Shown piece after piece: positions 41,733 through 45,283 of a stretch of DNA of 45,283 nucleotides. The notes below the pieces were generated by a model. That model made no database searches and was not told the origin of the DNA. It saw nothing but the letters and a program-made list of their open reading frames with translations. The stretch covers positions 1 to 45,283 of the forward strand of contig SLNO01000085.1 in the NCBI GenBank assembly GCA_007132975.1, written 5' to 3'. Origin of the DNA: Balneolales bacterium (GTDB lineage Bacteria; Bacteroidota; Rhodothermia; Balneolales; Natronogracilivirgulaceae). A program made the position numbers and the translations under genes. Each line of letters opens with the position of its first letter. The first letter of the stretch is position 1.

Positions 41733-44102
41733 TTGAATCAGGAAGATCCCAAACGGACGGTCTGCACCCATTGCGGACTTCCGGCAGCCGCCCCGGCGCC
41801 GGGCAATAAGCAGATGGCGGGGCCCCATCCACCCGTATTCTGCTGTTTTGGATGCCGGATGGTCTGGGAAATGGAGCAGCACAGCCCCGATGCGTCGGAA
41901 CCGGGCGGACGCCTCTCGCCGATCCACATCCTTCATCTGCGTTTTGCCCTGGCGCTGATCGCATCCATGTTCCTGATTTTCATCAGCCTCACGCTCCATT
42001 TCGAAGCGGAACAGGCCCCCGCTTTCCTGCGCCTGGTGAGCTTGTTGCTGGCAACCGGCGTGATGCTGCTATTGGCCGGACCGTTTCTCGAAAACCTCAG
42101 GAGAGAGGTGTCCGACCGCCGGCTCAGCCTGGCGTCGCTGATCTTTGCGGGATCGGGCGCGGCGTATCTGCTTTCGGCCTGGAACACGGTTTCGGCGGGA
42201 TTTACGGGGCTTGCTGCACCGGTGGGGCCGGATGCCGGTGCCACCTACTTCGAGACCTCGGCCATGATCCTGACGTTTTACATCGGAAGCCTTCTGATCG
42301 ATACGCGCATCAAGCGCGGCATGGCCGCCTACACGCGGCTCTGGCAGACCGGGAGCACCCCGGAGGTTTTGAAATTAGTGGATGGGGGTGGTAATGGCTA
42401 TGGGGCTGGAGGTGGAAACGGAAGCGGAAATGGTGACGGTGAGGGGAGGGCCGAAAAATGGCGGACCATCCGCGTGAGTGCAGCTGATCTTGCGAAAGGG
42501 GAGCGATTCCTGGCCGAGGCGGGTCAGCCGGTGCTGGCCGACAGCCTGGTGGCCGGGGGGGCAGGACTGGTGGATGAGGCGCACCTCACCGGTGAGCCGG
42601 ACCCGGTCCGTAAACAGCCGGGTGACCGGGTAACGGCGGGGAGTGTAAGCATGGACGGCGGGTTGGTCCTGGAGATCCTGCGACCGTACAGCGAGTCGTC
42701 GTTGCAGGAGTATCTGCGCCGGGCCCGGGCCATGCGTTCCCGGCCCGGATACTATGAGCGCGTGGCTGCAAAAGGCGCTTCGGTGCTTCTGGTCTTTGTG
42801 ACGACGGCCGCCTTTGCGGGCCTTGCCTGGCACACCTGGCATGCCGGGCTCCCATTTGCGCTGCAGGTGTTCCTTTCCGTGCTGCTGATCGGGTGTCCGT
42901 GCGCTTTTTCCATATCCACGCCGGCCGCGCTATGGGTGGCAAACCAGCGGCTGCACAGGTCCGGGGTTGTGGCCATGGGGGGGAGTCAGGCGCTCGAAAA
43001 ACTGTCGCAGACAAAGGTGGTGCTGTTTGACAAGACAGGAACCCTCACCGAAGGCGTCGCATTCCGCTCCATAGAGCGGGTGACCGACGACCCCGGGTGG
43101 CCGCTCGAGAGGCTGATGCGCATGGCCGGTGGACTTGAAATGGACCAGATGCATCCGTTCGCGCGCGCATTGCGCCGGTATCTGGACCAGCATGGCCTGG
43201 ATCCCGTTTGGCCTTTGGAGGCGCAACTGCTTTCCGGCAAGGGGATGGAGGGTTGGTTCGAGGCCGGCGACGGACCGCCGAGTGAAAGCGCAACGGACGC
43301 CGGGCTGCCGAGTGAAAGCGCAACGGGCCCCGGGCCACCGAATAACAGCGCAGCCGGCGACGTGCCGCATCCCCCATCCACCAGTAAAAACCGGCGGGTG
43401 CTACTGGTCAACAGCAGCCATCCCGACGCAGCAGGGGTCCTGGATGATTCGGAACTGGGCCTGTTCCTGGACGGGCGGCTCATGCTTCGGCTTCGGCTCT
43501 ATCAACCGCCGAGACGGCATCTGGCGGATGTGATCCGGCGGCTCCGGGAGCAAAGTGGATTGGAAGTGGCGGTGGTGACCGGGGATCCGTCCGACCCCTC
43601 CCCCGAGTTTGCTGGTGTTCCGTATCACAAGGGCTGTTCACCGGAGCGGAAGGCGGAGCTTGTCGACGAATACCGGAGGCGTTACGGGCCGGTGATGTTC
43701 GTGGGTGACGGCACAAACGACCTGATGGCCATCAACAGGGCGGATCTGGGCGTGGGCGTGTACTCCGGCACGATGAGCATCCGAAACCATGCCGATTTTG
43801 TGCTGTTCCACCCCAATTTGAGCGTTGTGCCGGAAATGCTGGATTTTTCGGGAAAGATCACAGGCACCATCCGGATCAACTTCTTCTGGGCAGTGGCATA
43901 CAATTTCGTCGGGATCGGGGTGGCGTTGATGGGGCTGCTGCACCCGTTTTTCGCGATTGCGGCGATGATGCTCAGCTCCCTTTTCGTGACCTTCCATTCG
44001 GCATCGCTGCAGCGGCGACAGCCATCATTGGGAGAGCTTGAGCGACAGGTGAACCTGGTAACCGGGGAGCCGCTTTTCAGGCCCGGCGTTAGTGAGACGT
44101 GA
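41733..44102 (+). CDS. ccoI: CcoI/FixI-type copper-translocating P-type ATPase
   Basis: 789 aa P1B-ATPase that supplies copper for cbb3 assembly. The N-terminal cysteine cluster C11-x2-C14 and C37-C38-x2-C41 (CTHCGLP, FCCFGCRMV) is typical of CcoI. Transport site CPC at 388-390 (GCPCAFSIS), phosphorylation D433 (FDKTGTLTEG), actuator TGEPDPVRK, HP motif in QMHPFARAL, and GDGTNDLMAIN. Start is a TTG at 41733, since the cysteine motif lies upstream of the first ATG (41814). Two low-complexity insertions are present: a Gly/Asn-rich loop (residues about 217-238) in the actuator region and three 10-residue repeats (GPPSESATDA, GLPSESATGP, GPPNNSAAGD) in the nucleotide-binding region. Confidence 0.93.
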   Translation: MNQEDPKRTVCTHCGLPAAAPAPGNKQMAGPHPPVFCCFGCRMVWEMEQHSPDASEPGGRLSPIHILHLRFALALIASMFLIFISLTLHFEAEQAPAFLRLVSLLLATGVMLLLAGPFLENLRREVSDRRLSLASLIFAGSGAAYLLSAWNTVSAGFTGLAAPVGPDAGATYFETSAMILTFYIGSLLIDTRIKRGMAAYTRLWQTGSTPEVLKLVDGGGNGYGAGGGNGSGNGDGEGRAEKWRTIRVSAADLAKGERFLAEAGQPVLADSLVAGGAGLVDEAHLTGEPDPVRKQPGDRVTAGSVSMDGGLVLEILRPYSESSLQEYLRRARAMRSRPGYYERVAAKGASVLLVFVTTAAFAGLAWHTWHAGLPFALQVFLSVLLIGCPCAFSISTPAALWVANQRLHRSGVVAMGGSQALEKLSQTKVVLFDKTGTLTEGVAFRSIERVTDDPGWPLERLMRMAGGLEMDQMHPFARALRRYLDQHGLDPVWPLEAQLLSGKGMEGWFEAGDGPPSESATDAGLPSESATGPGPPNNSAAGDVPHPPSTSKNRRVLLVNSSHPDAAGVLDDSELGLFLDGRLMLRLRLYQPPRRHLADVIRRLREQSGLEVAVVTGDPSDPSPEFAGVPYHKGCSPERKAELVDEYRRRYGPVMFVGDGTNDLMAINRADLGVGVYSGTMSIRNHADFVLFHPNLSVVPEMLDFSGKITGTIRINFFWAVAYNFVGIGVALMGLLHPFFAIAAMMLSSLFVTFHSASLQRRQPSLGELERQVNLVTGEPLFRPGVSET
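43267..43356 (+). repeat. 30-bp in-frame tandem repeat inside ccoI
   Basis: CCGAGTGAAAGCGCAACGG occurs at 43278 and again 30 bases later at 43308, with a diverged third copy (CCGAATAACAGCGCAG) at 43338. It encodes three 10-residue units in the nucleotide-binding domain and keeps the reading frame. Confidence 0.85.
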
Positions 44103-44110
44103 GCGGGTGC

Positions 44111-44965
44111 CTACCAGTTTATCCCTATGAAAAAGCCGGAGTAGTTCATCTCGTTTGGTGGAATGTCCTCGCCGGTGACTGCGCTCAGAAGTTCGCTGAA
44201 TTCAAAGGGTCCGGTCGACCAGTTCGTGGCGTTGAACCGCATGCCAATGGTCACGCCCAGATTGGCTTCCAGGAACCGGTGCATCCGGGCCATGAGCAGG
44301 AATTCGTTAGTGACAGCAGCGCCGACTTCATTATCGTTGGAGTGGACGCTGCCGTTGCCCGCATCGTCACCGATAAAGCGGATCATCACACCGGGACTGC
44401 GCACATAAACGGCATCGAACGTAAAATCGGACCCGATTATGGGGATCCGGTTCAGCAGGGTCAGGCGATATGTGGCGCCCAGACCGGCACCAAGGTTCAG
44501 GTTCAGGAAGTTTTTGGTGTCGCGTTCGGGATCAAGACCCGTAAGTGCGGGCGATTGACGGTCGAACATGAGCCGGTGATACCCCGAATTGAACCGAATG
44601 GGAACGTAAATGTGCAGCGGCAGGCGCAGGAAACGGCTCCAGATGGTGGCATCACCGCCAAGCTGCATGTTCAGATGAAGGAAGCGGGTGTGATAGGCCT
44701 GGTTCTGCCGGAAGCGGTCAAGGTACAGGTCGCCTGACTCGCCATAAGCTACCATAAGATGGTTCTTCGGTGATCCGAGCATCACAAAATAGGCCAGCTC
44801 GTTGTACCAGGTCTGGTTGTCGTAGTGCACATAAAGCGGCATGGTACCGACCACCAGCGAGCTTTCCCCGTAGGCGGGGCCGTTTTCCCCGGCACTGAGT
44901 ACCATGGGTGTGGCAAGAAACAGGAACAGGTATGCGAAAAAATAAAGTAATCCCCTGGTGTACAT
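44111..44965 (-). CDS. exported beta-barrel candidate, family not recognised
   Basis: 284 aa from the ATG at 44965, chosen because it starts a signal peptide (LLYFFAYLFLFLATPMVLSAG); the longer frame to 45214 has no such start. The mature chain is rich in Tyr, Phe, Leu and Gly with alternating hydrophobic residues (LPLHIYVPIRFNSGYHRLMF, FLNLNLGAGLGATYRLTLL) and ends FFIGINW; a terminal aromatic residue fits an outer-membrane barrel. No TonB-receptor or OmpA signature. The stop is 8 bases from the convergent ccoI gene. Confidence 0.65.
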   Translation of the reverse strand: MYTRGLLYFFAYLFLFLATPMVLSAGENGPAYGESSLVVGTMPLYVHYDNQTWYNELAYFVMLGSPKNHLMVAYGESGDLYLDRFRQNQAYHTRFLHLNMQLGGDATIWSRFLRLPLHIYVPIRFNSGYHRLMFDRQSPALTGLDPERDTKNFLNLNLGAGLGATYRLTLLNRIPIIGSDFTFDAVYVRSPGVMIRFIGDDAGNGSVHSNDNEVGAAVTNEFLLMARMHRFLEANLGVTIGMRFNATNWSTGPFEFSELLSAVTGEDIPPNEMNYSGFFIGINW

Positions 44966-45011
44966 GTTGTAAACCCCTTGTTTGTACTTGATGTAAATAA
45001 TGTTCCCCCAA

Positions 45012-45031
45012 AGTTGGAATAATTGCCAACT
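45012..45031. promoter_or_regulatory. inverted repeat upstream of the barrel gene
   Basis: AGTTGG (45012-45017) and CCAACT (45026-45031) flank eight bases, 47 bases before the start at 44965 on the minus strand. Possible operator or promoter element; the evidence is the symmetry only. Confidence 0.35.
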
Positions 45032-45205
45032 GCATGAATCTAACAATTTTCTCCATGTGGTCAAAAATTTGGATGAGGGAGCAGCGGCACCTGCAAACAG
45101 CCGCAGGGAATAATTTGGATTTGTGATAACGACAAAAAGCCCACCGGCTGCAGCTGTTGAGCACGGGGTCTTTGTCAGTGATATAAAACCGCTATATTTG
45201 GATGA

Positions 45206-45268
45206 AATGACCATGACCTAACACAATCCTGGACACACATGAGTGTGATTAAAAGCGTCATGGTCATT
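45206..45268. repeat. third copy of the palindromic repeat found at 24329-24490
   Basis: AATGACCATGAC (45206-45217) and GTCATGGTCATT (45257-45268) are perfect 12-bp inverted arms. Inner words GGACACACA and GTGTGATTAAAA.CGTCATG and the flank TTCTATGTGACCTTATG (to the end of the window) match the units at 24.3-24.5 kb. It lies near the end of the window, so its right neighbour is unknown. Confidence 0.85.
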
Positions 45269-45283
45269 CTATGTGACCTTATG

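Noticed and set aside
44099-44737. 212-aa plus-strand frame after ccoI
   Set aside because: Antisense to the exported barrel gene, which has a signal peptide and beta-strand pattern; no start signal of its own.

Overview
The window is chromosomal DNA of a Gram-negative, respiring bacterium. Moderately GC-rich coding DNA, a TonB with an acidic proline-rich linker, OmpA-type export signals, a SusB-like GH97 enzyme, Acg-type nitroreductase, weak Shine-Dalgarno sequences at many starts and a betaine-type (BCCT) transporter together suggest the Bacteroidota/Balneolota-Rhodothermota side of the FCB group, perhaps a halophilic or alkaliphilic member. This placement is inference. I see no rRNA, tRNA, CRISPR array, phage or insertion sequence.

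Layout. 1-6.6 kb: end of a BCCT transporter, a hypothetical protein, pdxH (+), then a minus-strand group: queD, a glutamate-cysteine-ligase-like protein fused to CBS domains, a tandem universal stress protein and hemN. 6.9-7.6 kb: TonB. 7.8-10 kb: a soluble GAF-PAS histidine kinase with a NarL-type regulator, followed by an array of operator-like inverted repeats in front of two paralogous outer-membrane barrels, two YceI lipocalin-like periplasmic proteins and an Acg-type nitroreductase (10.3-15.5 kb). 15.7-21.1 kb: a sulfur block of two YeeE/YedE half-transporters, a persulfide dioxygenase-rhodanese protein, a SulP permease, a methyltransferase and an ArsR regulator, with AT-rich palindromes in front of the first gene and of arsR. 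21.1-24 kb: rarA and an ammonium channel, convergent on one terminator. 24.3-24.5 kb: two 100-bp tandem repeat units, each with a palindromic core found again at the right end of the window. 24.5-30 kb: FMN reductase, an OmpR/histidine kinase pair and an orphan TPR-histidine kinase. 30-38.2 kb: two exported amidohydrolases (one lacking the metal-binding HxH), a GH97 glucosidase and a lipoprotein pullulanase. 38.5-44.1 kb: a cbb3 oxidase cluster ccoS-N-O-P followed by a CcoI-type copper ATPase. 44.1-45.0 kb: an unrecognised outer-membrane barrel candidate.

How it fits together. The cbb3 oxidase, its copper ATPase, oxygen-independent HemN, the cysteine-rich GAF/FixL-like PAS sensor kinase, the Usp and the Acg-type nitroreductase all point to life at low or fluctuating oxygen. 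The 15.7-21.1 kb block looks like uptake and oxidation of reduced sulfur under a thiol-sensing repressor. GH97 and pullulanase give export-targeted alpha-glucan degradation. The least explained items are the dispersed palindrome whose arms co-vary (24.33-24.49 and 45.2 kb), the operator array at 10.11-10.17 kb and the CBS-fused ligase-like protein.
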